A DNA stretch of 64,000 nucleotides from contig JAVVHE010000001.1 in the NCBI GenBank assembly GCA_032249695.1, positions 1 through 64,000 on the forward strand. The letters run 5' to 3'. The notes under the pieces are model-generated. The model was not told where the DNA came from. It did not search any database and saw only the letters and a list, made by a program, of their open reading frames with translations. This DNA is from JAVVHE01 sp032249695 (GTDB lineage Bacteria > Pseudomonadota > Alphaproteobacteria > Sphingomonadales > Sphingomonadaceae). Shown piece by piece: positions 23,856 through 32,800 of this stretch. The translations under genes and the position numbers were made by a program. How positions within the stretch are numbered: position 1 is the first letter of the stretch; each line of letters starts with the position of its first letter.

Positions 23856-23965
23856 AATCCGCTCGCCCGACGGGCGCCCACATAATCGCGGTGCGTGCGT
23901 CCGTCAGCGTGCCACCCCGCCGCAGCGGCGGGTTGGTGCACGCTGTTGCCGATAAACAACCGATG

Positions 23966-23993
23966 CTTGCGGCGGGATGACACGCCCCTACAT
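23966..23993 (+). promoter_or_regulatory. Heat-shock (sigma-32/RpoH) promoter of dnaK
   Basis: CTTGCG (23966-23971), 13-base spacer, CCCCTACAT (23985-23993) fits the alphaproteobacterial RpoH pattern CTTG..-N13-CCCC(A/T)(A/C)(A/T)T. It lies 87 bases upstream of the dnaK ATG and no other gene intervenes. Confidence 0.6.
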
Positions 23994-24079
23994 CCCCGTC
24001 ACCAACAGCGACGGGCTAGGGTCAACCACCCGGCGCAGCCAGCACATACAACACATACGGACGGGATCAGGGTAACAGC

Positions 24080-25996
24080 ATGGCGAAAGTCATCGGGATC
24101 GATCTGGGCACCACCAACAGCTGCGTGGCCGTGATGGAAGGCGCACAGGCGAAGGTTATCGAAAATGCGGAGGGCGCGCGCACCACGCCGTCACAGGTCG
24201 CCTTCGCGAAGGACGGCGAGCGGCTGATCGGCCAGCCCGCCAAGCGCCAGGCGGTCACCAACCCCGAGAACACCGTTTTTGCGGTCAAGCGCCTGATCGG
24301 CCGCCGCTTCGACGATCCGATGACGCAGAAGGACATCGGCCTCGTCCCCTACAAGATCACCAAGGGCCCGAACGGTGACGCATGGGTCCATGCGGGCGGG
24401 CAGGATTACAGCCCGTCACAGATTTCGGCCTTCATCCTCCAGAAGATGAAGGAAACCGCCGAGAGCTATCTTGGCGAGAAGGTGACGCAGGCCGTCATCA
24501 CCGTGCCGGCCTATTTCAACGACGCGCAGCGTCAGGCGACCAAGGACGCCGGCCAGATCGCGGGGCTGGAGGTGCTCCGCATCATCAACGAGCCGACCGC
24601 GGCCGCGCTCGCTTACGGCCTCGACAAGCAGGCGCAGAACAAGACGATCGCGGTCTACGATCTCGGCGGCGGCACGTTCGACGTGTCGATCCTTGAGCTT
24701 GGCGACGGCGTGTTCGAGGTGAAGTCCACGAACGGCGACACCTTCCTTGGCGGTGAGGATTTCGACGCGCGGATCGTCGATTGGCTCGCAGACCAGTTCA
24801 AGAAGGACCAGGGGATCGATCTCCGCAGCGACCGGCTCGCGCTGCAGCGGCTGAAGGAGGCCGCCGAGCGAGCGAAGATCGAGCTGTCGAGCGCGCAGCA
24901 GACCGAGATCAACCTGCCCTTCATCACCGCCGATCAGACCGGGCCGAAGCATCTCGTCATCACGCTTACCCGCTCCAAGCTGGAAGAGCTGGTGCGCGAC
25001 CTGATCGACCGGACGCGCGGACCGTGCCTGAAGGCGCTGGAGGACGCAGGGTTGAAGGCGAGCGACATCCAGGAAGTCGTGCTCGTCGGCGGCCAGACGC
25101 GCATGCCGCGCGTGCGCGATTTCGTAAAAGAAGTCTTCGGGAAGGAAGGCCACACCGGCGTCAACCCCGACGAGGTGGTCGCGATCGGCGCGGCGATCCA
25201 GGCCGGCGTGCTGCAGGGCGACGTCAAGGACGTGCTGCTGCTGGATGTCACGCCGCTGTCGCTTGGGATCGAGACGCTGGGCGGCGTCTTCACGCGCATG
25301 ATCGACCGCAACACGACGATCCCCACCAAGAAGTCGCAGACGTTCAGCACCGCCGACGACAACCAGAGCGCGGTCACCATCCGTGTCTTTCAAGGCGAGC
25401 GCGAGATGGCGGCCGACAACAAGCTGCTTGGCAACTTCGACCTTACCGGCATTCCGCCCGCGCCGCGCGGCGTTCCGCAGATCGAGGTGACCTTTGATAT
25501 CGACGCGAACGGCATCGTGAACGTGTCCGCCAAGGACAAGGGCACCGGCAAGGAACAGCAGATCAAGATCCAGCCCTCGGGCGGCCTCAGCAAGGACGAT
25601 ATCGAGCGGATGGTGCGGGAGGCCGCGCAGTTCGCAGCCGACGACAAGAAGCGCCGCGAGCTCGCCGAAGCCAAGAACCAGGCCGAGGGCCTTGCGCATT
25701 CGGCCGAGCGCCAGCTTGCCGAGAACGGCGACAAGGTGCCAGCCGACGTGAAGTCGGCGATCGAGGGCGCGGTGAAGGACGTGCGCGAGGCGCTGGAGAA
25801 GGGCGACGCCGACGCGATCACCGCCAAGACCGCGACGCTGTCGACCGCCATGCAGCGGCTGGGCGAGGCGATCTATGCCGCGCAGCAGGCCCAGGCCCAA
25901 GGCGCAGCGCAGGACGGCGGGGCCGGCCAGGGGGCCAAGGCCGACGACGACGTTGTGGACGTCGAGTTTTCCGAAGTGGACGACCGCCAGCACTGA
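24080..25996 (+). CDS. dnaK: Molecular chaperone DnaK (Hsp70)
   Basis: 638 residues, full length. The ATPase domain starts MAKVIGIDLGTTNSCVAVME and includes VYDLGGGTFDVSILELGDG and VVLVGGQTRMPRVRDFVKE. The substrate-binding domain holds DVTPLSLGIETLGGVFTRMI and the lid follows; the C-terminus is acidic (DDDVVDVEFSEVDD). It binds unfolded segments in an ATP cycle driven by DnaJ and GrpE; grpE is not in this window. dnaJ follows 34 bases later, so this is a dnaK-dnaJ operon behind the RpoH-type promoter. The complementary strand carries a long open frame that is a codon-bias artefact. Confidence 0.98.
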   Translation: MAKVIGIDLGTTNSCVAVMEGAQAKVIENAEGARTTPSQVAFAKDGERLIGQPAKRQAVTNPENTVFAVKRLIGRRFDDPMTQKDIGLVPYKITKGPNGDAWVHAGGQDYSPSQISAFILQKMKETAESYLGEKVTQAVITVPAYFNDAQRQATKDAGQIAGLEVLRIINEPTAAALAYGLDKQAQNKTIAVYDLGGGTFDVSILELGDGVFEVKSTNGDTFLGGEDFDARIVDWLADQFKKDQGIDLRSDRLALQRLKEAAERAKIELSSAQQTEINLPFITADQTGPKHLVITLTRSKLEELVRDLIDRTRGPCLKALEDAGLKASDIQEVVLVGGQTRMPRVRDFVKEVFGKEGHTGVNPDEVVAIGAAIQAGVLQGDVKDVLLLDVTPLSLGIETLGGVFTRMIDRNTTIPTKKSQTFSTADDNQSAVTIRVFQGEREMAADNKLLGNFDLTGIPPAPRGVPQIEVTFDIDANGIVNVSAKDKGTGKEQQIKIQPSGGLSKDDIERMVREAAQFAADDKKRRELAEAKNQAEGLAHSAERQLAENGDKVPADVKSAIEGAVKDVREALEKGDADAITAKTATLSTAMQRLGEAIYAAQQAQAQGAAQDGGAGQGAKADDDVVDVEFSEVDDRQH

Positions 25997-26030
25997 CCTC
26001 TAGGCTGACGGGCAGGGCAGGGATCGCACC

Positions 26031-27173
26031 ATGGCCACCGCGGAATTGGACTATTACGAGGTCCTCGGCGTCGCACGCGACGCCGACGACCAGACGATCA
26101 AATCCGCCTACCGCAAGCTCGCGGTGCAGCTGCATCCGGACAAGAACGGCGGCTGCAAGGACGCCGAGGCCAGTTTCAAGGCGGTCAACGAAGCCTATGA
26201 CTGCCTGAAGGACCCGCAGAAGCGCGCGGCCTATGACCGGTTCGGCAAGGCCGGGCTGAACGGCCACGGCGGCGGACATGCTAATGCTGACATGCATGGC
26301 TTTGCCGACATCTTCGAAGGCATCTTCGGCGACTTCATGGGCCGCCAGGGCCGCGGCGGGCGCACCGTCCACCGCGGGCAGGATCTGCGCTACGACCTCG
26401 AGCTGACGCTTGACGAAGCGTTCCGCGGCAAGACTGCCACGATCGAGCTTGCGGTGACGCAGAGCTGCGACGGCTGCGCTGGCACCGGCGCCAAGCCGGG
26501 CACGCAGGCCAACAGCTGCGGCACCTGCGGCGGGCGCGGGCAGGTCCGGACCTCGCAGGGCTTCTTCGTGATCGAGCGCAGCTGCCCCACCTGCGCCGGA
26601 TCGGGCCAGGTGATCGCCGACCCGTGCCGCCAGTGCCGCGGCCTTGGCCGCGTGGAGCGCGAGCGCAAGCTTGAGGTGAACATCCCCGCGGGCGTCGACG
26701 ACGGCACGCGCATCCGGTTGGCGGGCGAGGGCGAATCGGGGCTGCGCGGCGGCCCGGCGGGAGACCTCTATCTGTTCATCCACCTGCGCCCGCACCGCCT
26801 GTTCAAGCGCGAGGGCACGACGCTGTTCGCCGAGGTGCCCGTGAGCATGACGACCGCTGCGCTGGGCGGCGAGATCGACGTGCCGGGCCTCGACGGCGAG
26901 CCGTGCAGTGTCAAAATCCCCGCGGGCACGCAGCCCGGCAAGCAGTTCCGCGTTCGCGGGCGCGGGATGCCGGTGCTCGGCTCGCCGGCCCAGCGCGGCG
27001 ACCTGGTGATCGAGCTTGAGATCGAGACGCCGGTCAAGCTCACCAAACGCCAGCGCGAGCTTTTGGAGGAGTTCCAGGCGATCGAGCGCGATCACAGCGC
27101 GACCAGCCCCAAGTCGCACGGCTTCTTCGGGCGCCTGAAGGACTGGCTGAGCGACGAACGCCCCGCCGCCTGA
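26031..27173 (+). CDS. dnaJ: Co-chaperone DnaJ (Hsp40)
   Basis: 380 residues. J-domain: DYYEVLGVARDADDQTIKSA with the HPD triad in VQLHPDKNG. A Gly/Phe-rich linker (HGFADIFEGIFGDFMG) follows, then four zinc-binding CxxCxGxG repeats: CDGCAGTG, CGTCGGRG, CPTCAGSG and CRQCRGLG. The C-terminal substrate domains contain GEGESGLRGGPAGDLYLFI. This is a type I DnaJ that stimulates DnaK ATP hydrolysis and delivers substrates. Directly downstream is a repeat-rich non-coding stretch that could hold the operon terminator. Confidence 0.97.
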   Translation: MATAELDYYEVLGVARDADDQTIKSAYRKLAVQLHPDKNGGCKDAEASFKAVNEAYDCLKDPQKRAAYDRFGKAGLNGHGGGHANADMHGFADIFEGIFGDFMGRQGRGGRTVHRGQDLRYDLELTLDEAFRGKTATIELAVTQSCDGCAGTGAKPGTQANSCGTCGGRGQVRTSQGFFVIERSCPTCAGSGQVIADPCRQCRGLGRVERERKLEVNIPAGVDDGTRIRLAGEGESGLRGGPAGDLYLFIHLRPHRLFKREGTTLFAEVPVSMTTAALGGEIDVPGLDGEPCSVKIPAGTQPGKQFRVRGRGMPVLGSPAQRGDLVIELEIETPVKLTKRQRELLEEFQAIERDHSATSPKSHGFFGRLKDWLSDERPAA

Positions 27174-27208
27174 TCGGGCGGCGCCGCACGCGCCGCGCGG
27201 CCCGCGCC

Positions 27209-27269
27209 GCGAACGCGTCGATCCGCACGCCCGGCCCGGGCCGCGGCGCGAACGCGTCGATCCGCACGC
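27209..27269 (+). repeat. 22-bp direct repeat downstream of dnaJ
   Basis: Identical 22-base copies (GCGAACGCGTCGATCCGCAC followed by GC) at 27209-27230 and 27248-27269, 39 bases apart, in the 328-base gap after dnaJ. No gene is seen in the gap. The unit contains the palindrome ACGCGT. Confidence 0.8.
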
Positions 27270-27386
27270 GGCGGACGGCAGGCTGCCGCCGCGCATCGGT
27301 CATCGACCCCGGTGCCGCGTGTTGGGGCTGACGTGGGCGCGACCGCGCGGCCCCGGTTCCGCAACGGCCGGCCGCTGAGACGCGGG

Positions 27387-27452
27387 CCGGGCACCGCCAC
27401 GCCGGTGGCCGGACACCGCCACGCCGGTGGCCGGACACCGCCACGCCGGCGA
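27387..27452 (+). repeat. Three 22-bp tandem units with internal hairpin
   Basis: Tandem 22-mers at 27387-27408, 27409-27430 and 27431-27452, differing at only a few positions. Each full unit can form the hairpin GCCAC-GCCG-GTGGC. The repeats sit 50-115 bases after the CoA-transferase stop (that gene is on the minus strand) and 214 bases after dnaJ, so they lie between convergent genes. Possible roles are a bidirectional terminator or a protein-binding array. Confidence 0.8.
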
Positions 27453-27501
27453 CCGGCCGACCGGCAATCTCCCTGAACGCGCCGCGGCCGGTGCAGGCGC
27501 C

Positions 27502-28650
27502 TTAGGCTGCCGCCCCGCTCGCGATCAGCCTGTCGATCGCCGCTTCGTCATATCCAGCCGCCGTCAAGAGCTCGCGCGTGTGCTCGCCCAGCCGCGGCGC
27601 GGGCGTGTCGGCATGGCCCAGCGCCGAGCCGACGCTGCGCTCGCCGCCAGCTTCGCGCACCACGCCCGCCGCGCGCAGGTGCGGGTCGTCCACCAGCGTC
27701 TCCACGCGGCCCACCGGCATCGCGGGCACATCGGCGGCTGCGAGCCGCTCCAGCCACCACGGCGCGGGGTGGCGCTCGATCAGCTCGGCGACCACGGCAT
27801 AAGCGTGCGCATAGTCGGCGCGGCGCGCTGCTGGATCGCTCAGCACCGGATCGGCCAGATAGCGGTCCCCGGCGCCCGCGACCGCGAAGAACGCGCGCCA
27901 TTGCTTCTCGGTATAGACGATGACCGAGATCCACGCGCCGTCGCTGCAACGACAGGGCCGCCGGTCGGGCGCAAGCAGGCGGCTGTAACCGGGCGGGCCA
28001 GCCGCGGGCCGGAAGGTCAGCCCGCCGAGATGGTCGGCGAGCACCAGCTCGCTCATCACCTCGAACATCGGCACTTCGATCGCGCGGCCCTCGCCCGTCG
28101 TCCGCGCCGCCAGCAGCGCGGCCAGGATCGCCTGCGCTGCATAGACGCCCACATAGCGGTCGGCGATCAGCGACGGCGTATAGCGCGGCGGATCGCTCAG
28201 CCCCGCCAGCCCGCTCGCACCCTGGATCAGGTCATCGTAGGCCGGGCGCCCCGCATACGGGCCGGCTGAGCCGAAACCGGTCAGCGCCGCATAGACGAGA
28301 CGCGGGTTGACGGCTTGGACCGCGTCCCACCCCAGCCCCAGCCGCTCGGCCGCTGCGGGGCGGATATTGTGCACCAGCACGTCGGCTTTTGCAGCCAGCC
28401 GCAGCGCCACGCCGCGCGCCTCCGGCCGCTTCAGATCGAGCACGATCGACTTCTTGCCGCGATTGCTGTGCCGGAAGATCGGCGCCATGCCCGGGCGGCC
28501 GTGCGGATCGGCGACGCGCATCGTGTCGCCGCCGGGGGCCTCCACCTTCCACACGCTCGCGCCCTGCAACGCCAGCAGGTGCGTTGCCCACGGCCCCATG
28601 ATGACCGCCGACAGATCGAGCACGGTGACGCCAGCGAGCGGCTTGTCCAT
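27502..28650 (-). CDS. CaiB/BaiF family CoA transferase
   Basis: 382 residues of the class III CoA-transferase fold. MDKPLAGVTVLDLSAVIMGP opens the protein; GKKSIVLDLKRPEARGVAL and ADVLVHNIRPAAAERLGLG follow. The catalytic Asp is predicted in SLIADRYVGVYAAQAI (formyl-CoA transferase Asp169 position). PMFEVMSELVLADH and the C-terminal RLGEHTRELLTAAGY complete the family pattern. It moves CoA between carboxylic acids; the acids are unknown (carnitine, oxalate, 2-methyl-branched and mesaconate systems all use this family). No pathway neighbours help. It is divergent from crtZ across 82 bases. Confidence 0.87.
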   Translation of the reverse strand: MDKPLAGVTVLDLSAVIMGPWATHLLALQGASVWKVEAPGGDTMRVADPHGRPGMAPIFRHSNRGKKSIVLDLKRPEARGVALRLAAKADVLVHNIRPAAAERLGLGWDAVQAVNPRLVYAALTGFGSAGPYAGRPAYDDLIQGASGLAGLSDPPRYTPSLIADRYVGVYAAQAILAALLAARTTGEGRAIEVPMFEVMSELVLADHLGGLTFRPAAGPPGYSRLLAPDRRPCRCSDGAWISVIVYTEKQWRAFFAVAGAGDRYLADPVLSDPAARRADYAHAYAVVAELIERHPAPWWLERLAAADVPAMPVGRVETLVDDPHLRAAGVVREAGGERSVGSALGHADTPAPRLGEHTRELLTAAGYDEAAIDRLIASGAAA

Positions 28651-28732
28651 GCGCGCTCTGTTGCGGCTGCCTGCGGCGCGGTGTCCAGCCCCGGCGGTGG
28701 CGGGCAGGCGGTCAGGGCGCTAGAAGACGCCG

Positions 28733-29251
28733 ATGGACGTATCCACGGCACAGGGCGTGCTGATCGCGCTGGCGACGATCGTCGCGATGGAGGGCGGGGC
28801 CTATGCCTCGCACCGCTGGATCATGCACGGGCCGATGTGGTTCTGGCACGAGAGCCACCATCGCCCGCGCGACGGCGCCTTCGAGAAGAACGACTGGTTC
28901 GCCGTCGTCGGAGCGCTGATCTCGATCGCGTTCATCTTCATGGGCACGCAGCTGAAATTGGGCAGCGCCTGGACGTGGCTGGGCGTCGGCGTGGTCGGCT
29001 ATGGGATCGTCTATTTCCTGTTCCACGACGTGCTGGTCCATCGCCGCGTGCCACATTCCATCGTGCCCGGCAGCAAGTATCTGCGCCGTATCGTGCAGGC
29101 GCACCGGCTACACCACGTGACCGCGAGCCGCGAGGGATCAGTGAGCTTCGGCTTCATCTACGCTCCGCCAATCCCCCAGCTGGTGGCGCAACTGCGCGCC
29201 CACCGCGAGGCTGGGCGCGGCGCGAGCCACCGGAGCGCGATCACGCGCTGA
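28733..29251 (+). CDS. crtZ: Beta-carotene 3-hydroxylase
   Basis: 172 residues, a di-iron membrane hydroxylase with the four histidine clusters of CrtZ: HRWIMHGP, HESHHRPRDGAFEKND, FHDVLVHRRVPH and HRLHHVTASREG. Four hydrophobic helices surround them. It adds hydroxyls to the beta-rings of carotene, giving zeaxanthin, the precursor of the yellow nostoxanthin of many Sphingomonas. No other carotenoid gene lies in the window, so crtZ is apart from the crt cluster, as is common. It converges on the PPTase gene. Confidence 0.93.
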   Translation: MDVSTAQGVLIALATIVAMEGGAYASHRWIMHGPMWFWHESHHRPRDGAFEKNDWFAVVGALISIAFIFMGTQLKLGSAWTWLGVGVVGYGIVYFLFHDVLVHRRVPHSIVPGSKYLRRIVQAHRLHHVTASREGSVSFGFIYAPPIPQLVAQLRAHREAGRGASHRSAITR

Positions 29252-29262
29252 CGGACGCGATC

Positions 29263-29865
29263 TCACAGCGCTAGCGCGACACATTCGATCGCGCCGTCGT
29301 GCTCGCGCCAGTGGCAGCGCGAGACACCGCGCCAGCGCGCCTCGATCGTGCCTTCGCTGTGCGGGATGGTCTCGATCGCCTGCGGGTCGGCCTGCGATGC
29401 GAGGCCGGTGCGCTTCGCGTGCGCTTCCTTCGCAGCCCAGCGGATCAGGAAGGCGCGCGGCTGCTCGGCGGCGGGCAGCGCCGCGATGACGGCGCGCTCA
29501 GCGGGGGTGAGGGCGCCCCATACAGGCGCTTCGGGCGACAGCGGTTCCACGTCAACGCCGATCGGCTGGCGCGCCGAGCCGAACAGCGCGCGGGTGCCGC
29601 GCCCCGAGATGTTGACAGACCAGCCAGCCGGGCGAACCACCGTTACGCCTCCACCCGGCGCTGGCGCGAGTGCCGCGTCGGCTCCGGCGAGATGCGCGAC
29701 GAGCGCCTTTGCCAATGCGCGCCGCACGGCCCGCCACGCGTCCGCGCCCGGCGCAAGCCCGGCACGCTCCGCCGCCGACAGCGGCAGCGCCTGCGCGGCT
29801 ACCCAGGGCTCGTCGAGCCGCACGCTCCACGCAACCGGCCCGTCCCCGCGCTCCAGCCGTGCCAA
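29263..29865 (-). CDS. 4'-phosphopantetheinyl transferase (Sfp type)
   Basis: About 200 residues. The magnesium-binding motif is IGVDVEPL and the second core motif is LIRWAAKEAHAKRTGLA (WxxKEAxxK). VNISGRGTRALFGSA supplies the conserved Asn-x-Ser and Ala-x-x stretch before it (SGR/S replaces the more usual SHS/D). It transfers phosphopantetheine from CoA to the carrier domain of an NRPS or ACP. It lies just downstream of the Pls-like NRPS on the same strand, so that is its likely partner. The proposed start is TTG at 29865; a CTG overlapping the NRPS stop is possible. The frame extends further into the NRPS gene but with no family similarity. Confidence 0.82.
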   Translation of the reverse strand: MARLERGDGPVAWSVRLDEPWVAAQALPLSAAERAGLAPGADAWRAVRRALAKALVAHLAGADAALAPAPGGGVTVVRPAGWSVNISGRGTRALFGSARQPIGVDVEPLSPEAPVWGALTPAERAVIAALPAAEQPRAFLIRWAAKEAHAKRTGLASQADPQAIETIPHSEGTIEARWRGVSRCHWREHDGAIECVALAL

Positions 29866-29891
29866 CGGCCCGTCATGCCAGCGCGGCGCGC

Positions 29892-32800
29892 TCAGCCCGC
29901 GGCCAGCCGCGCCGGGCTTCCCTCCCAGCTCGTGCCGCTGGGGAGCGCTTCCCCCTTCATCACCACCGACAGGTCGCCAAGGCTCGAATCGGGGCACAGC
30001 TCGGCATCGTAGAGCACGATCGCGAGGCTGCCGATCGTCGCCCGGTCGCCGATCTTGATACTCGAAACCTTCATCACGCGGTCCTCGAACAGGTGCGTCT
30101 GCAGCCCCGCGAAATCATTCAGCGCCACGTCGTCGCCGATCGTCACCAGATCATGCTCGGTGACGTCGGTCGTATCGAAATAACAGCGCCGCCCGATCGT
30201 GCAGCCAAGCAGCCGCAGATAAGCGGGCAGGAACGGCGTGCCGCGCAGCGGTTCCAGCAGGTTGGGGACGACCAGGTTCTCGTAGGTGGCAGTGATCAGT
30301 TCGGTGCGCCAGACGAACGTGCTCCACAGCGGAGCGGTGCGCGGCGTATAGCGCCCAATGACGGCCCATTTCAGCGCGATCACCGCTACTCCGCCGAGCA
30401 CTGCGAAACCGATATAGAGGAATGGAAAGCTGCCGATGATCGGCCACAGCCCGACGGTGGCGTCGTCGATATCGCCCTCGATCGAAAGCAGCAGGCTGAA
30501 CAGCGCCAGGAAGATCGTCAGGCTGAGCGTCACCCGCACTGCCTCGATCGCCAGCCGCGTGCGAACGAGCTTGGGCGACGGCTTGAACAGCGAGCCTTCG
30601 TCGAACACCGCCAGCTTCTGGCGCGTCGGAAGCGCAATGGGCGGCGAGCCGAACCACGTGCCGCCCGGCTGCGCGCGCAGTTCGGCGTTCGAAGGCGGCT
30701 TGGAGAGCACTCCGATCAGCGTCTCGTCACCGATGTCCGACCCTGCCGGCAGCAGCGCCGAATTGCCAACGAAGGTGCGCCGCCCGATCCGCGTATGCTC
30801 CAGCCGCACCGCGCCCGGCTCCAGCCGCGCCACCCCGAACAGCACCGCGTCGGCGATGAAGCTCTCGGGCCCGATCTCCACCAGATCGGGCACGATCGCC
30901 GCGGCGGTCGAAATCTCGGCACGCTCGCCGACGCGCACGCCCAGCGCGCGATACCAGGGCACGACGTAGAGCGTCGCGAAGATCGGATGCAGCAGCCGCA
31001 GCGCCAGATCGTTCACCTGCTGCACGAACCAGTAGCGGACGTAGAACCAGCTCGACGTGGAGTAGCTGCCCGGCTGCACACGGCCAAGGATCATGCGCTT
31101 GGCGGCCACCGTCAGCACGCACATCAAGAGCACGTAGGTGAGCGCCAGCATCGGCGTCAGCGCGATGTAGTCATAGTGGTTGGTCGACCAGTCGATCTCG
31201 ATCAGCGCGAGGATGCCCGGCGCGATCGGCAGGATCGCGACCAGCGGCAGCAGCACCGCTGCAACCGCAAGCGCGGCCGAGCTCAGCACCTGCCTGACGA
31301 ATGGCACCTGCGGGCGCGGGCCGGTTTCCAGCGCGGGGCCGACTCGTTCGGCGGGCGATCCGCTCCAACGTTCGCCCGCTGGGATCGACCGGCCCGGCTG
31401 CAGCGCCGACAGATCCTCAAGCATCGCGCCTTCGCCGATCGTGCTGCCACGCCCGACGACGGCCTGTGAGCCGAGGAACGCGCGGGCGCCGATCGTGACG
31501 GGGCCGAGATGCAGCATCCCGCGTTCGACCGCGCTCGTCGACAGCAGCGCGTAATCGGACAGGATCGCGTCCTCGCCGACCGTCACGAGATCGGCCGCGT
31601 CGATCTCTCCGCGCCCGATGAAGGCACCCCGCCCGATCTTCGCGCCGAGCATCCGGTAATAGCCGCGAATGAACGGCGTGCCGGCGAGGTAGGGCGTCAG
31701 GATCACGCCGGTCGCCCGCCGCACCAGCCACCACCGGAAATAATAGCTTCCCCAGAGCGGGTAGGATCCAGCCCGGAACCGGCCGATCACGAGCCATTTC
31801 ACCGCCACCGCGAGCAGCATCGCGAAGGGCGGGATCAGCGCGAAGCTCGATCCCGCGATCAGCAGCGCATCCACCCGCGACATCCGCGCCGCAAGCAGCG
31901 TGTAGGCAAGATACGGGAAGAACCACTGCAGACCGGCGATGCCGTAGATCGGCACCAACGCGATGGCCTGGCCGACATAGCAGAGCCGCCGCTGCCACGC
32001 GGGGGTCCGGTGAAAGCTGGCTTCGTCGGTGCGCGTGGTGCCAGCGCGCTCGCCGAAGCGAGCGGCAAGGCCGCGGATCGTGGGCGCGGCGTAGACGTCC
32101 TGGATCGACAGCCCCTCCAGCCCCGGCAGCTTGCGCGCGGCCGAGACGAGACGCGCCGCCTTCAGGCTGTGACCGCCCAGATCCTCGAACAGGTCGTCGG
32201 TGACGCTGACCGGCTGCGGCGCGAAGCCCTCGGCCCAGACGCTGTGCAGCGCGGCTTCGAGCGGGGTGGCGGGCGGCACGATCGGACGGTCATCCGCCGA
32301 CGCGCTGACCTCGGGCTTCACCAGCGCCTTTCGATCGACCTTGCCCGATGCGGGGAGCGTCGGCAGCGCGTCGATCAGCTTGTAGGCCGCGGGGCGCATA
32401 TAGTTCGGCAGGCGCTCGCGCACCGTGGCCTTCAGCTCGTCGACGGGGACGGTGACCCCGCGGCGCGGCACGACAAACGCTGCCAGCAATTCCGAACCGT
32501 CGGGCTCGCGGAACAGCTGCACCGCCGCCTGCGCCACGCGCGGGTGCCGGGCGATCGTCGATTCGATCTCCGCCAGCTCGACCCGAAACCCGCGGATCTT
32601 CACCTGCGTGTCGATGCGTCCGACGAAATCGATGTCGCCGTTCGCGTCGAGCCGCACGAGATCGCCCGACCGGTAAACGAGCGGCGCGTCGGCGAACGGC
32701 GCGCGGACGAACTTCTCCGCCGTCAGCTCGGGGCGGTTCACATAGCCAGCGCCGACACCCGGCCCGCCGATCACCAGCTCGCCCTCAACCCCCGGCGCGA

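Noticed and set aside
24416..25993. A 525-codon open frame on the strand opposite dnaK
   Set aside because: It mirrors dnaK codon bias in a GC-rich genome, has no ribosome-binding site or domain, and such antisense frames over dnaK are a known artefact.
27502..29251. CoA transferase plus crtZ as a joint carotenoid-modifying locus
   Set aside because: The genes are divergent, with no further carotenoid gene nearby; adjacency alone is not evidence.
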